64,000 nucleotides of DNA from Haladaptatus sp. ZSTT2 (lineage in GTDB: Archaea; Halobacteriota; Halobacteria; Halobacteriales; Halococcaceae): contig NZ_JBAMHQ010000002.1 in NCBI RefSeq assembly GCF_037081775.1, positions 186,001 to 250,000 of the forward strand, read 5' to 3'. A model generated the notes under the pieces. That model did not search any database, had not been told where the DNA came from, and saw only the letters and a program-made list of their open reading frames with translations. Below are positions 17,998 through 28,987 of this stretch, one piece after another (position 1 is the stretch's first letter; every line of letters starts with the position of its first letter). The translations under genes and the position numbers were made by a program.

Positions 17998-20900
17998 ATG
18001 CAAGACCCCGTCTTTCGCGCAGAACAAATGCAAGCTGCCTACCACGACTACTTCATTGGTCGTGGCGGCCGGGCAGCCAGGAGTGTCGCCAATCGCCTCG
18101 CAGAGGGTGAAGACGACATCACTGGTATCCGCGGTCCGTACCTCCAGGCGCTTGACATTCCGAATTGGAGTGGCCGATCCTGGGAGGAATTCGCCAAATC
18201 GACACGCCTCGACCCCCGTATACGAATTGCATTTTCGAAAATCGGGTTCGAGCGACTCTACGACTTCCAGGAACGCAGTGTTGAGGCCATCCTCTCTGGC
18301 GACAACACAGTCATCACAGCTGCGACGGGTCGGGGTAAAACAGAAGCATGGCTCATCCCCATCCTCAACCGCATTCTCGAACTGAAAGAGGCAGAAAACA
18401 GGGACGACACGAGTGTCAAAGCTACGCTCATTTACCCAACGAAGGCGCTTGCCCAAGACCAACTGAAACGTCTCTTGCAGTATCTCTACCTCATCAACAA
18501 GCAACTCCCCTCACAAGACCGCATTACCGTCGGCATCTACGACGGCGATACGCCTCGAAACGTCGGCGAGTCAGGCTCGGAGGGGTACCTCAACGCTACG
18601 TTTCGACATTTCGCATGTCCTGGATTCAATCCCGAACTTAGCAAATGCCAGGATTGTGGTGGTGGCGTCCGTATCAGAAACACCGTCGACCGCTTCAAAC
18701 TCATCCCCGAAAAAGCGAGCTGTGAGGATGACACGCCGTACGACGTTCCACTGGACTTCCTTCGACTGACGAAATACGATATCCTCGAAAACGGCGTCGA
18801 TATCATACTGACTAACCCGGATACAATCAACTACCGACTCATCAACATTAACGCAGAAGACGAACATCAGCGATTCATTTACGAACCCGAATTTCTCGTA
18901 TTCGACGAAGTCCACACCTACGATGGATTGTTTGGTAGTTACACGTCAACGCTGATGAAGCGCATCCAATCGCTCCGGAACTCCCGGGGAACAAGCGACC
19001 TTCAACTCATTGCAAGCAGTGCGACCGTTGAAAACGACCTCGAACTGTTCCAGAAGGTCAGTGGTGCTGTCGACGTCACGCAAGTGAGCGAATCACCCCG
19101 GAAACTCACAGCTGTCACCCCTTCCCGTGTCCCGGCAGCGTTCACGACGGAGTCGATCTCTGTCGATCGCATTCTGGAAGCGACCGCTACCTTAGATGAC
19201 AGCGTACCGGGGTTGGATGCATTCGATTATACGTTGGCAGACGCGACGAGTTTCGATCGAGATCGGCGCGAAACGCTCGTCAGCGACGCATTGTTCGACC
19301 ACCTTACAGGAGAAACCGATGACGAAGGAGTTCAGGTGGTACAGCTTGTCCATCAGTTACTCTACGACGAACCATGCACTCGAAAGGACCTCAAAAACCG
19401 CCTGTCGAAGAGGTTCGAACTCGACGACGAGAAAACCGACCGACTCATCGCCAACGTGCGTACACTCGGAGAGTTCTCTGGGCTATTGGAGAATCGAAGC
19501 CACGTGTTCTCTTGGCCAATCGATGGGTTCTACGCGTGCGCAGCCTGTGAGACAGTGTACCGGTCACCACAGGACTCGTGTCGAACATGTGGTTTCTCGT
19601 TCGTGACACGGTCGACGTACTGTCGCCATTGCAGTGATGAGTATCTAGTGGCTTGGTCCTGTCCGTCGTGCCACCAACTCGAACCATATACCCCGACTGA
19701 ACATGGGTCGGTTGGCCACGACGAGGAACACGTCTGCCGTCGCTGTGAGACCGCCCGCAATGAAACGACCCAGATGATTCGGGTGACGTTCAAGCCGTAT
19801 TTCGAATGCCGTGACTGTGGCCACCACACAGAACGCACAACGATCCACGAGTGTCTCGACTGTGGATCGAGAACGGTCAGAACGGCCAGCGCAGAGTTTA
19901 CGTGCATAAACCCAACCTGTGAAAAGACTCATCGAGCAGAACAAATCTGCGGTCGGTGTGAGAGCCCTGCTCTCGACGTAGCAACTACTTCAGGGCCGAT
20001 AGACTGTATCGAATGCGGGGCGACGTACAACAATGATGTCCCAGATACCTGCACTGAATGCTCTGCCTCGCTTTCGTCGACGCGGTACGTTCCGTGGGTC
20101 TGTACGAATGACTCATGCGAGCGAATACATTTCAACTCCACTCCGCGCCAATGTGATTGCGGGATATCGACGTTCGTGCAGCGTGGGTTCTTCGAAATCA
20201 TCACCGACTCCCACTGCCTTGAATGTGACACCGCATTTGTTGGGGACAGCGGATGTGACTGCGTTGACCCCAACGTGCGTCCACGAACGGGATCGCATCA
20301 GGCGTACAAAACACTCGACTCGCGTGGATGGATCCACTCGTTGCGTTCACAACCTACGGCGGTGGCGTGCCGTCACCGCTACGCACGCTACGAAATCGGC
20401 CGTCGGTTCGATGAACTGATGCGGAGTCCGAACAACCTCGCTGTCACCACTTCCCAGTATCTTTTGCGTGCGGTCGCCGATGAGGAGGGACACAAAGCAG
20501 CCAAACTCCTCTCATTCGCAGATTCACATCGCGACATGAAGGAACTCAGTCGAGACTTCTCGGAACCAGAGGTCGAAACGCTCCTTGACCAGTTACTGAT
20601 AACAGGCGCCACCTCTATCGATGACGAGTCTTGGGTCTCTTTCGAGGCCGTACTTGAGAATGCGGATGCCTCAATCGAAGCACTCAATGACACACTCGAG
20701 CCACCACGGGTAGCTCGCAACGTCGAATTCTCGTTGAAATCTCGGCTGAAGAACCAACCTCGAAAACGATGGGATGACAATGATGCCATCCGAGACCGAT
20801 TGATCCGTCGGGCGCTTTCCCACACGTACAATCAACGTCTAGGCGAGCGAGATGCGCCCCTCTCTGCCGTTGGACTCCTCGACGTTCGGTTTACACCGGG

Positions 20901-23514
20901 GCTCGACGAATTGGCACCTGACGAACGGGACATCGTTCGCCAACTCGTAGCGGACGGGAACGACTACCGCATCGAAAACTTAACCGACCCGAGTCCAGAT
21001 CGGACAGCACCGACCGTTATCGAATCCCTCGTCAACCGCGGATTCCTCACCTACGGAAACACAGAAGACTACGTCTCGTTCGCCCCAGCAGCGCTGGAAG
21101 TCACCGTAGCTGGAACGGATGATAGTATTCGATTCGACCCGACGACCGAGCGGTATTACACAACGCTCCACCATCAATTCGGCCTCGATAGTAACGGTGC
21201 TGTCCCGTCGAATGCGTCGATAGCAGAACTCGCGGCAGTTACTCACCCACGGTTCACACAGCGTGCTCACCGGGTTGCATACTCACAGTTGCGCATTCTC
21301 ATCTCAGAGGAGTATCTCGGAACGACCGATAAGCGCAAACGCCGTGAACTGGAATTCCTCTTCCGCGAAGAGAACTACCCACACCACCTTTCGTCTGGAC
21401 CGACGATGGAACTCGGTGTCGACATCGGAGCACTCGATGCGCTTTTACTGTACGGGACGCCACCGAACATGAACGCCTACCTCCAGCGGGTAGGTCGAGC
21501 AGGTCGGAGTTCGCACTCGTCGATGGTTCATTCGGTGAGCCAGCGCAACCCGATCGATTACTACTACTACGATCACCCAGACGAACTCATCGCCGCAGAA
21601 CCAACGCCAGTCCCCCTCAACGAACATAACGAAGAAGTGCTGCGTGTGTCGCTCTCGTGGGCGATATTTGATTTCATCGCGGCGAACTTCTCGATTCCAT
21701 GGTCGGTCAGCCACCATGGACGAGCACGGTCCATCGAGGGTGGAGACACATATCATCGCCTCCACAGTCGCCATGAGAGCGAACGTGCAGGTGCCAGTAA
21801 ACTCACCCACGTGATGTCGCTCTCGGCGGAGACACTCTCACTCGAGTTTGACCACTCGAGCCTTTCCGTTCTCGCTGAGGTGGTTTCAGACCACGAATTA
21901 GAATTGGAAAATTACCTGCAATCGCTGCTCGAATACCGGTATTGCAGGGAGTGTGAACGCCGATACGGTCTTGCAGACGAACGAGAGCAGTGTGAGTCAG
22001 TAAACTGTGATGGGAATATATTAGTCGCCGCTGTGCAGTTTGGTCACCTGGTCGACGAGGCGATCGACCAGTTTGCCAATCGGTACATCACTCACTATCG
22101 TAACTACCGGTACGATCTCGAAGAGGACTTAGAGCAGTTACGGCTGGAAGATCGTCAATTGAGTCGAGAACAACGAACCGCATCGTCAAAAGACCGAGGA
22201 AGTCTCATCAGCCACCGCCGTGGACTTAAAGAGCGAATCCAGGTGCTCGATGAGTATCTCACGACGCTGGGGCGGACGACGTACTTCGATTTCCTTCGAG
22301 AATCTCGAGCGAGTAAGTACGACTTCTCGATGCGGAGTGTCGCAACTAGCGCAGGACTCACTCTTGTCGAAGAGGGATACAAACGCAAACGGGTTGGCGA
22401 CAGTGGGAGTGGCCGAGCGATGCAGATGGCAATCACTGAACTTCATCCAGGAGCAGCGTATCTCCACGCAGGAGAAACCTACACCGTTGCTCGCGTCCGG
22501 TTGGACGAAAAAGCTGGGTCCGACCTCCGTGAGTTGGTGAGTGCCTCAATGGATGAAGGACACCTCGCAGATGAACTTGTCTGCCCCTCGTGTCTCTCCA
22601 CGTACAACCTTGAAACGACCGAGTGTGACTGTGGAACTGAGGCGCCCCTGAAACGCCGCCAACTCGCGGTATTAGATACGGTCGACGCATATCACGATAA
22701 CCTCCAGCTGACGGCCGAGGGTGACGAGGCACGATACCTGCATAGTGAACCAAACCAAGAGGTCCAGAATACGTACGCGGAGCGAGAGACCTCAATTCTC
22801 TCGTTTGACCCCCTCAGAACGTTCGAGGTCAATACTGCGAATGGTAACTCCCTTGGAACGATTGCACTTGGAGATTATTCGGTACTGCTCCACACCTCCA
22901 GATACCGAATGAAGTATAAATCCGGAGAAGTCGACGCTCGGGACACTCCGTTCGAAGTTTGTGGCGAGGAAAACTGTCAGGGAGTCATATACCGCGATAC
23001 CGACGAACAGCGACGGTGTAGCGCAGACTCAGATCACTTCCCCGATGGCCGAGGTGCAGACTCTGTCCTCGTTCGCCTTGGCTATCAATTCGATACTCAG
23101 GGAATCCGCATTCGTCTAAATGACGAAAAACTGTCACACACATTGGCTCACGGTATCCGAGTCGCACTACAGTATCTCGGGGGCGTCAGTATTCGAGAAC
23201 TCGCAGAACACGTTGGTGAGCACGACATCGACATCTTTGAATCAGAAGAAGGCGGGTCTGATGTCGCGAGACTACTCTTCGAACGGTCTGGAAGTGACTA
23301 TCGCTCGTTCCACCGAGCAATCTCACTCATGCGTGACCAGTTCGACTGTGAGTGTGAAAGCGGGTGCCCGTCGTGTCTCTACCAATACGGTTGTAACGTC
23401 CGCAATGACCAACGGTCGTTCAATCGTGATGGTCTCAGAGAACTCTTACAACAACATGACTTGGTGTTAGCACCCGTCGAACTGGACGACCCTGAATCAC
23501 AGCAAACAGAATAA
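17998..23514 (+). CDS. DEAD/DEAH-type helicase with zinc-ribbon array and DUF1998 domain (1838 aa), first of two
   Basis: Superfamily II helicase motifs appear in order: Q-motif region FERLYDFQERSVEAI, Walker A ATGRGKTE (about 108-115), motif II FDEVHTYD (about 301-308), motif III SSAT (about 340) and motif VI QRVGRAGRSS (about 1162). An unusual insertion between the two RecA domains, about residues 511-757, holds seven or more CxxC knuckles, a string of zinc ribbons. The C-terminus carries the DUF1998 cysteine cluster CESGCPSCLYQYGC (about 1784-1798). DUF1998 helicases are hallmarks of DISARM (DrmA/DrmB), Druantia (DruE) and Dpd (DpdJ) systems, where they act on DNA. The gene starts 2 nt after the previous stop and is followed 20 nt later by a paralogue. 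Confidence 0.9.
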   Translation: MQDPVFRAEQMQAAYHDYFIGRGGRAARSVANRLAEGEDDITGIRGPYLQALDIPNWSGRSWEEFAKSTRLDPRIRIAFSKIGFERLYDFQERSVEAILSGDNTVITAATGRGKTEAWLIPILNRILELKEAENRDDTSVKATLIYPTKALAQDQLKRLLQYLYLINKQLPSQDRITVGIYDGDTPRNVGESGSEGYLNATFRHFACPGFNPELSKCQDCGGGVRIRNTVDRFKLIPEKASCEDDTPYDVPLDFLRLTKYDILENGVDIILTNPDTINYRLININAEDEHQRFIYEPEFLVFDEVHTYDGLFGSYTSTLMKRIQSLRNSRGTSDLQLIASSATVENDLELFQKVSGAVDVTQVSESPRKLTAVTPSRVPAAFTTESISVDRILEATATLDDSVPGLDAFDYTLADATSFDRDRRETLVSDALFDHLTGETDDEGVQVVQLVHQLLYDEPCTRKDLKNRLSKRFELDDEKTDRLIANVRTLGEFSGLLENRSHVFSWPIDGFYACAACETVYRSPQDSCRTCGFSFVTRSTYCRHCSDEYLVAWSCPSCHQLEPYTPTEHGSVGHDEEHVCRRCETARNETTQMIRVTFKPYFECRDCGHHTERTTIHECLDCGSRTVRTASAEFTCINPTCEKTHRAEQICGRCESPALDVATTSGPIDCIECGATYNNDVPDTCTECSASLSSTRYVPWVCTNDSCERIHFNSTPRQCDCGISTFVQRGFFEIITDSHCLECDTAFVGDSGCDCVDPNVRPRTGSHQAYKTLDSRGWIHSLRSQPTAVACRHRYARYEIGRRFDELMRSPNNLAVTTSQYLLRAVADEEGHKAAKLLSFADSHRDMKELSRDFSEPEVETLLDQLLITGATSIDDESWVSFEAVLENADASIEALNDTLEPPRVARNVEFSLKSRLKNQPRKRWDDNDAIRDRLIRRALSHTYNQRLGERDAPLSAVGLLDVRFTPGLDELAPDERDIVRQLVADGNDYRIENLTDPSPDRTAPTVIESLVNRGFLTYGNTEDYVSFAPAALEVTVAGTDDSIRFDPTTERYYTTLHHQFGLDSNGAVPSNASIAELAAVTHPRFTQRAHRVAYSQLRILISEEYLGTTDKRKRRELEFLFREENYPHHLSSGPTMELGVDIGALDALLLYGTPPNMNAYLQRVGRAGRSSHSSMVHSVSQRNPIDYYYYDHPDELIAAEPTPVPLNEHNEEVLRVSLSWAIFDFIAANFSIPWSVSHHGRARSIEGGDTYHRLHSRHESERAGASKLTHVMSLSAETLSLEFDHSSLSVLAEVVSDHELELENYLQSLLEYRYCRECERRYGLADEREQCESVNCDGNILVAAVQFGHLVDEAIDQFANRYITHYRNYRYDLEEDLEQLRLEDRQLSREQRTASSKDRGSLISHRRGLKERIQVLDEYLTTLGRTTYFDFLRESRASKYDFSMRSVATSAGLTLVEEGYKRKRVGDSGSGRAMQMAITELHPGAAYLHAGETYTVARVRLDEKAGSDLRELVSASMDEGHLADELVCPSCLSTYNLETTECDCGTEAPLKRRQLAVLDTVDAYHDNLQLTAEGDEARYLHSEPNQEVQNTYAERETSILSFDPLRTFEVNTANGNSLGTIALGDYSVLLHTSRYRMKYKSGEVDARDTPFEVCGEENCQGVIYRDTDEQRRCSADSDHFPDGRGADSVLVRLGYQFDTQGIRIRLNDEKLSHTLAHGIRVALQYLGGVSIRELAEHVGEHDIDIFESEEGGSDVARLLFERSGSDYRSFHRAISLMRDQFDCECESGCPSCLYQYGCNVRNDQRSFNRDGLRELLQQHDLVLAPVELDDPESQQTE

Positions 23515-23533
23515 TCACAATCACTAATTTATC

Positions 23534-26500
23534 ATGGAATTCGACCCACTTGACGTCGCCAACACGATGCGAGAATCGTACGCCGAAACCTACGCAGGTT
23601 CCCAACCCCACTGGGCTACTAAGAACCTCATCTCACGGTATCACGGTGCCAGTGGTGAATCGTTGGAAGCCGACCTTCCAGAATTCATCCGCACCAAGGG
23701 CCCCTATCTACAGGTCCTTGACCTGCCACGAGTGAGTGACACATCGTGGGAGGACTATGCCAAAGCACACGATCTTCACGAAGATATCATCGAGACGTTC
23801 ACGGAAGCGGGCTTTCGATCGCTGTTCGAATTTCAGGAAGATTCGATAGAGAACATTCTCGAAGACCACCACACATTATTGACGGCGAGTACGGGACGGG
23901 GGAAGACCGAGGGGTGGCTTATACCCATCCTTCAGTTCATCCTAGAGGCGAAAGCCGGACAGCACGCTGCGCACCCCCCGAACAGTGTCAAGTGTATCTT
24001 GACGTATCCAACGAAGGCGCTCGCCCAAGACCAGTTGAAACGCCTTATCGACTACCTCTTTACGCTCAACCATGACCGTCCACCAGCCGATCATGTCACT
24101 GTCGGAATCTTCGATGGTGATACCAAGCGAAGAGACCCTGATGAACTGTCGTATCTCCAGACGACCTTCCAATACTTCGACTGTCCGTGTGGCGAGTGCG
24201 ACTCTTCACTGACGGTTCGACAGCGCTCAGATGGTTCGCTCGTCGTTGAACCACTCGAAGACCACGACACAGACCTCTCGTTCGAGTTCATCAAAGTCAC
24301 GCGTGAGGCAATCATTGAGTCACCAGCGGACATCCTGCTAACCAATCCGGATACGATCAACTACCGACTGTTCAACATCAACGAAGACCAGGAGCAACAA
24401 CGGTTCGTCGCCGAACCGAAGTACTTCGTGTTTGACGAGATCCACGAGTACTCTGAACTCTTCGGGTCGTTCACGTCCACCTTGATGCGTCGGTACATCC
24501 GAGAGCGACAGGAACTCAATGGCTACGAAAGCGAGGGTGACGACGACCTCACAATTGTCGGAGCGAGTGCGACGGTTGAGAATAAACTCTCTGTTTTCCA
24601 GCGCATCAACCCGTTCATCGACCCAAACATCGCCGTGGTCGAAGAAGAAGCGCGGACGATTGAGGCTGCGTTCCCCCTCGACATCCCCTCGGTTTACACG
24701 GATGAAAAACTTACTCGCAGAGCGGTTTTCAACGGTGAACACGAGGGAGGCACGCAAGCGCTCGAGGCTGCCGGTGTCGAAAGCGAAGATGATGACGTAA
24801 TCAGCGAGGCGCTTTACGAGCATCTTGTCGAAGAAACGGGTGGCCCGCTAGAATTTGTCCGCGGCATTTACGCTGCGTTGCGCGAGAAACCACTCCGGCC
24901 GGACGAATTACAGCACCGACTTATCGAAGTGGCGAATCTGACCGAAGCGCAGGCAGAAATTGTCGTCTCGAACTTCATCACGATAGGGGAGGTTTCTGGC
25001 ATCCTTGAACGGCGCGCGCATCTGTTCAGTTGGCCACTCGATGGGTACTACACCTGCATCAACTGTGGAACGGTGTACGACACACCACAATCGACGTGTG
25101 CAGAGTGCAATCACCACTTCGTCACGAAACTCTCTTTGTGTAACCTGTGTGGGGAAGAGTCACTGGAGTCGTGGTTCTGTCCTCACTGTGAGCGACTCGC
25201 TCCTCATACTGTCACCTCGGAGGAAGGCCGATTCGAGTATTTCCAACGAAAAGAATGTTTGTGTGAGACTATCGAAGGTGAAACCCCAGAGATGGTGCGC
25301 GTTTTCTGGCGGCCGTTCTACGAGTGTACTGACTGTGGGCATCGACAGAAGCTCGACCACGTCCACGATTGCCCCACTTGTGACGCACAGCTCGTGCTCA
25401 ATAATGCCATGGACGCTCACGTTTGCTCGAATCCCGAGTGCGGTGAGTCTATCAATCTATCTGACGCTCAAGAACCGACGTGTCGGTCGTGTCATGAACC
25501 GGCGCTCGAACCCTTATCAGACGACCACGTGCAGTATTGCACCGAGTGTGGTAGCGTTTACGAAGACCCTGAAGGGCAAGAGTGCACGGCTAACGGCTGT
25601 GAAGGAGACCTGACACCAAAGCGGTTTCTCGGCTGGGTTTGTAGCGACACATCTTGCGACGAGGTTTTCTTCGGCCGGCCACCGGCGACGTGTAGTTGTG
25701 GAAACCGACGGTTCGTGCGGTCAGCTCTCTTCGACATTCGAATGGTAGCCGAATGTGATTCCTGTGAGCAACGGTTCCTTCCACACGGCCAACACGATTG
25801 TGGGTGTGAAAACACGGAGACGACTACTCGAGCACACGGCTCAAGGAATTTCAGTATGGTCGATGATAACGGCCGTATCAGAAATGCGAGCGATTTCCCT
25901 GGCGGACTCCCCTGCTTCCACGAGAATCGGCGAGAAACGTACTCAAAGAGCAAGCGATACGACTCGATGCTCCGCAGTCCAGCAAACGTAGCTGTGACGA
26001 CGGCCCGTTACTTGTTACGCTCCCTTGCCGACCCAAGTGATCCAGAGACGTTCGAAGAGACCAAGTTGCTCTCATTTGCTGACAGCCAAGCTGACATGAA
26101 ACAATTGGAACGCAACTTCCGCGAACCCGAGGAATCATTCTTCTTCGACCAGTTGTTTGTTGAAAGCGTGCGGTCTGAAGTCGATAATTCGGGATGGGCG
26201 CCGCTTTCAGCTGTCATCGAACGTGGGAAATCGGCTGCTAGGCAGTACGAAGCAGATCTCGCTGGCGACTCGGGTCGCCCCCCAAAGATTTTCGAAAACC
26301 TACTTGGTTATGATCAGTCTGAAAACGAATACCTGGTTGAGGAAATGGTGTCGAGGGTTCTCCCAGGTAAGTATAGTGAGCGATATCGGGGTACTCCACT
26401 ACTGGATGAGGGACTCGTAGACATCCGTTTGACCGATGATATCGGTGCTCTTTCAGACGGCGAACGCGAGATTCTCTCGGCTCTCATCTCGCAAAATCAC

Positions 26501-28987
26501 CGCTACGAACCATCTCTCATCGAGGAAGTCGAGGGTGGTCAGAATCATATTGAATTGTTGATAGAAAAAGGGTATGTCAACCGCACCGAGGACGACGGGA
26601 GTCGTTACGTTCTCGTAAACGAGGAGAAAGTCGAGTGTGCCGTCGTTGGTGACGAGACGCCAGCCCATTACAGTCCAAGTGAATCTGTGTTCATCACTTC
26701 ACTCTCGATGGATCTGATCGAAGCCCCGAATGATGTTGTGGAGTTCACCATTCCCCTTAAGCAACGGGCAATTTTCTCCCATCCACATTTTTCTCTTCGT
26801 GCACAACAGGTGACAACAGGTGACCCGATGATGTTGCTTGCGAGAGCCTACTACGGTCAGACCGACCGTGAGGAACGCAGAAAGTTGGAGTACCAATTCA
26901 GACAGGGTCGCTACCCCCACTTCCTTTCTTCCGGTCCAGCAATGGAACTCGGCGTCGACATCGGTGACCTCAACACTCTCCTCCTGTACGGGACACCACC
27001 GAACGCGAACTCTTATCTCCAGCGGATAGGTCGAGCGGGTCGTGCGTCTGGAAATTCGTTAATTCATTCAGTGAGTCAGCGAAATCCCATCGATTACTAC
27101 TACTACGAACACCCTGAGGAACTCATTGCTTCTGACCCACAACAGGTTCCTCTCAACGAGGTCAACCGGGAAGTCCTTCATCAATCGCTCACCTGGGCTA
27201 TCCTGGATTGGGTCACCTCGACATACTGGCTCCCTTGGCGTCGTGACCAGACGGGTCTCGACGACTATGTCGTGTGTAAAGAACCGCCAACGCCACGCAC
27301 CGACCCACGCCCCAACGATGTACTGCCTTTCACTGGATTGTTGGCATCTTCTAACACACAAGTCCAACATACAGGTGAGGAGGCACCACTCGAAGCACTT
27401 CGTTCAGTCATTGACGATAATCCCAGCAGCGTCGAGCAGTGGTTGACGGATATTCTTGCATTCGGGTCGTGTTCCGTTTGTGGTCGCAAACACGCCCAAG
27501 GTTACAACGGTTCGTGTAACAGACCTGAGTGCAGTGGTACAGTCGAACCCGTTCTCGACATGTTCGATGACGTGATCGCAAGCGTCCTGACGGGTACACC
27601 AGACCACAAGAGTCTCGAAGAGACCATTATCGACCTCTACGACACGCAGTGGGCGGCCATTGACAGTGACCTCATAGAATTAGAAGATGAACGGTCAGAC
27701 ATCCGTCGTGAAACTCGCCGATCGAGGGACCTCAAGCAAAAAAAGGAATTGGAAGAGCAGAAACAGCAGATTCGACGCCGGATTAATCTGTTATCCGACT
27801 ACCTCACGCGCCTCGAAGGGATGGACTTCGGCAAGTATCTGAGCCGGGAAAGTCCCTCGGCATTTGGTCTGCGCTCTGTGGGCGATGTAGTTGATTACCA
27901 ACTCATTGGCGAGGATTTCGAGACCGTCAATGACGGGACTCGAGATCGACGTATCGCCCTTTCGGAACTCCATCCTGGTAGCGCCTATCTACACGACGGG
28001 GAAACCTACGTCGTAACACGCGTATACTGGGAACCACTTGAATCAGCTCGTCTCAGTGAGGCGGTTGAAGATACTGCCATCTGTCCTACGTGTGCTGAAG
28101 AATACGATACGGACACCTCTCACTGTACTGCGTGTGGCACGCGGCTGAAACGATTAGTGACAAAAGTGCCCGAGCGAATAATTGCTTATCAGCATGACCT
28201 CCCACTTGGGTCGACGCCGAACGCCCAGCAATTGCAACCAGCAAGCATCTACCAGAGTTCGCAGGAGGTACAAGGAACGTACGCGCCCGTGGTGACGGAT
28301 GCAGGCGACTCCTTCGACCCATCTGTCTCGTACGACATCGTTGACGAGGAAGGTACCGTCCACGGACGATTCGAATATGGAGATGTCACCATTCATGCCT
28401 CCACGACCAAATTCTTGGCCACCTACAAAGACGGCGGAACAGACCCACTACCGAACGTTTTCGAGATGTGTGGTGTCGAAGGCTGTAGTGGCGTCGTCGC
28501 GACAGTTGGCGATTCTGCGTGCTGCACCAACAACCCCGAGCATCCGACTAGGGAGAGCATCGCGGTCCGTCCCGCGACAAGGTTCAATACCAAAGCAGTT
28601 CGCGTCCAGTTCGATAACAAGGAATTGGAGCACGGGTTCGCTCACGGACTCCGAGTGGCCCTTCAGTACATCGGCGGCGTGAGCGTCCGGCAAGTGCCGG
28701 AATCCATCGAAGACGACGGAACGTTGGTGTACGATTCCGACGAGGGCGGCAGCGGAATCACCGTCCTCCTGACGCAGGACGACGGTAAAAAATTCGAGCA
28801 AGCGATTCGCATCATGCGCGACGCCTTCTTGTCGGGAGGGTCGAAGTGTAACTGTGAAAATGGGTGTCCGTTCTGTATCTACCAGTATGGCTGTGTCGAA
28901 CAGAACGACCCTGAATCATTCGAGAAAGACGAACTGCTAGAATTGCTAGCCAACGATCTCCACCTCGAATCACGAACCGATGACTAA
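23534..28987 (+). CDS. second DEAD/DEAH-type helicase with zinc-ribbon array and DUF1998 domain (1817 aa)
   Basis: Same architecture as its upstream neighbour and clearly its paralogue: FEFQEDSIENI, Walker A STGRGKTEGW (about 118-127), motif II FDEIHEYSELFG (about 299), motif VI QRIGRAGRASG (about 1163) and a C-terminal DUF1998 cluster CENGCPFCIYQYGC (about 1772-1786). The zinc-ribbon insertion spans about residues 505-765. Long stretches align closely with the first copy (for example MELGVDIG with LLLYGTPPN in both), yet each has its own loops and linkers, so this is an old duplication rather than a recent copy. All helicase motifs are intact in both, which suggests two non-redundant subunits. 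Its stop overlaps the PLD gene by 8 nt. Confidence 0.9.
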   Translation: MEFDPLDVANTMRESYAETYAGSQPHWATKNLISRYHGASGESLEADLPEFIRTKGPYLQVLDLPRVSDTSWEDYAKAHDLHEDIIETFTEAGFRSLFEFQEDSIENILEDHHTLLTASTGRGKTEGWLIPILQFILEAKAGQHAAHPPNSVKCILTYPTKALAQDQLKRLIDYLFTLNHDRPPADHVTVGIFDGDTKRRDPDELSYLQTTFQYFDCPCGECDSSLTVRQRSDGSLVVEPLEDHDTDLSFEFIKVTREAIIESPADILLTNPDTINYRLFNINEDQEQQRFVAEPKYFVFDEIHEYSELFGSFTSTLMRRYIRERQELNGYESEGDDDLTIVGASATVENKLSVFQRINPFIDPNIAVVEEEARTIEAAFPLDIPSVYTDEKLTRRAVFNGEHEGGTQALEAAGVESEDDDVISEALYEHLVEETGGPLEFVRGIYAALREKPLRPDELQHRLIEVANLTEAQAEIVVSNFITIGEVSGILERRAHLFSWPLDGYYTCINCGTVYDTPQSTCAECNHHFVTKLSLCNLCGEESLESWFCPHCERLAPHTVTSEEGRFEYFQRKECLCETIEGETPEMVRVFWRPFYECTDCGHRQKLDHVHDCPTCDAQLVLNNAMDAHVCSNPECGESINLSDAQEPTCRSCHEPALEPLSDDHVQYCTECGSVYEDPEGQECTANGCEGDLTPKRFLGWVCSDTSCDEVFFGRPPATCSCGNRRFVRSALFDIRMVAECDSCEQRFLPHGQHDCGCENTETTTRAHGSRNFSMVDDNGRIRNASDFPGGLPCFHENRRETYSKSKRYDSMLRSPANVAVTTARYLLRSLADPSDPETFEETKLLSFADSQADMKQLERNFREPEESFFFDQLFVESVRSEVDNSGWAPLSAVIERGKSAARQYEADLAGDSGRPPKIFENLLGYDQSENEYLVEEMVSRVLPGKYSERYRGTPLLDEGLVDIRLTDDIGALSDGEREILSALISQNHRYEPSLIEEVEGGQNHIELLIEKGYVNRTEDDGSRYVLVNEEKVECAVVGDETPAHYSPSESVFITSLSMDLIEAPNDVVEFTIPLKQRAIFSHPHFSLRAQQVTTGDPMMLLARAYYGQTDREERRKLEYQFRQGRYPHFLSSGPAMELGVDIGDLNTLLLYGTPPNANSYLQRIGRAGRASGNSLIHSVSQRNPIDYYYYEHPEELIASDPQQVPLNEVNREVLHQSLTWAILDWVTSTYWLPWRRDQTGLDDYVVCKEPPTPRTDPRPNDVLPFTGLLASSNTQVQHTGEEAPLEALRSVIDDNPSSVEQWLTDILAFGSCSVCGRKHAQGYNGSCNRPECSGTVEPVLDMFDDVIASVLTGTPDHKSLEETIIDLYDTQWAAIDSDLIELEDERSDIRRETRRSRDLKQKKELEEQKQQIRRRINLLSDYLTRLEGMDFGKYLSRESPSAFGLRSVGDVVDYQLIGEDFETVNDGTRDRRIALSELHPGSAYLHDGETYVVTRVYWEPLESARLSEAVEDTAICPTCAEEYDTDTSHCTACGTRLKRLVTKVPERIIAYQHDLPLGSTPNAQQLQPASIYQSSQEVQGTYAPVVTDAGDSFDPSVSYDIVDEEGTVHGRFEYGDVTIHASTTKFLATYKDGGTDPLPNVFEMCGVEGCSGVVATVGDSACCTNNPEHPTRESIAVRPATRFNTKAVRVQFDNKELEHGFAHGLRVALQYIGGVSVRQVPESIEDDGTLVYDSDEGGSGITVLLTQDDGKKFEQAIRIMRDAFLSGGSKCNCENGCPFCIYQYGCVEQNDPESFEKDELLELLANDLHLESRTDD

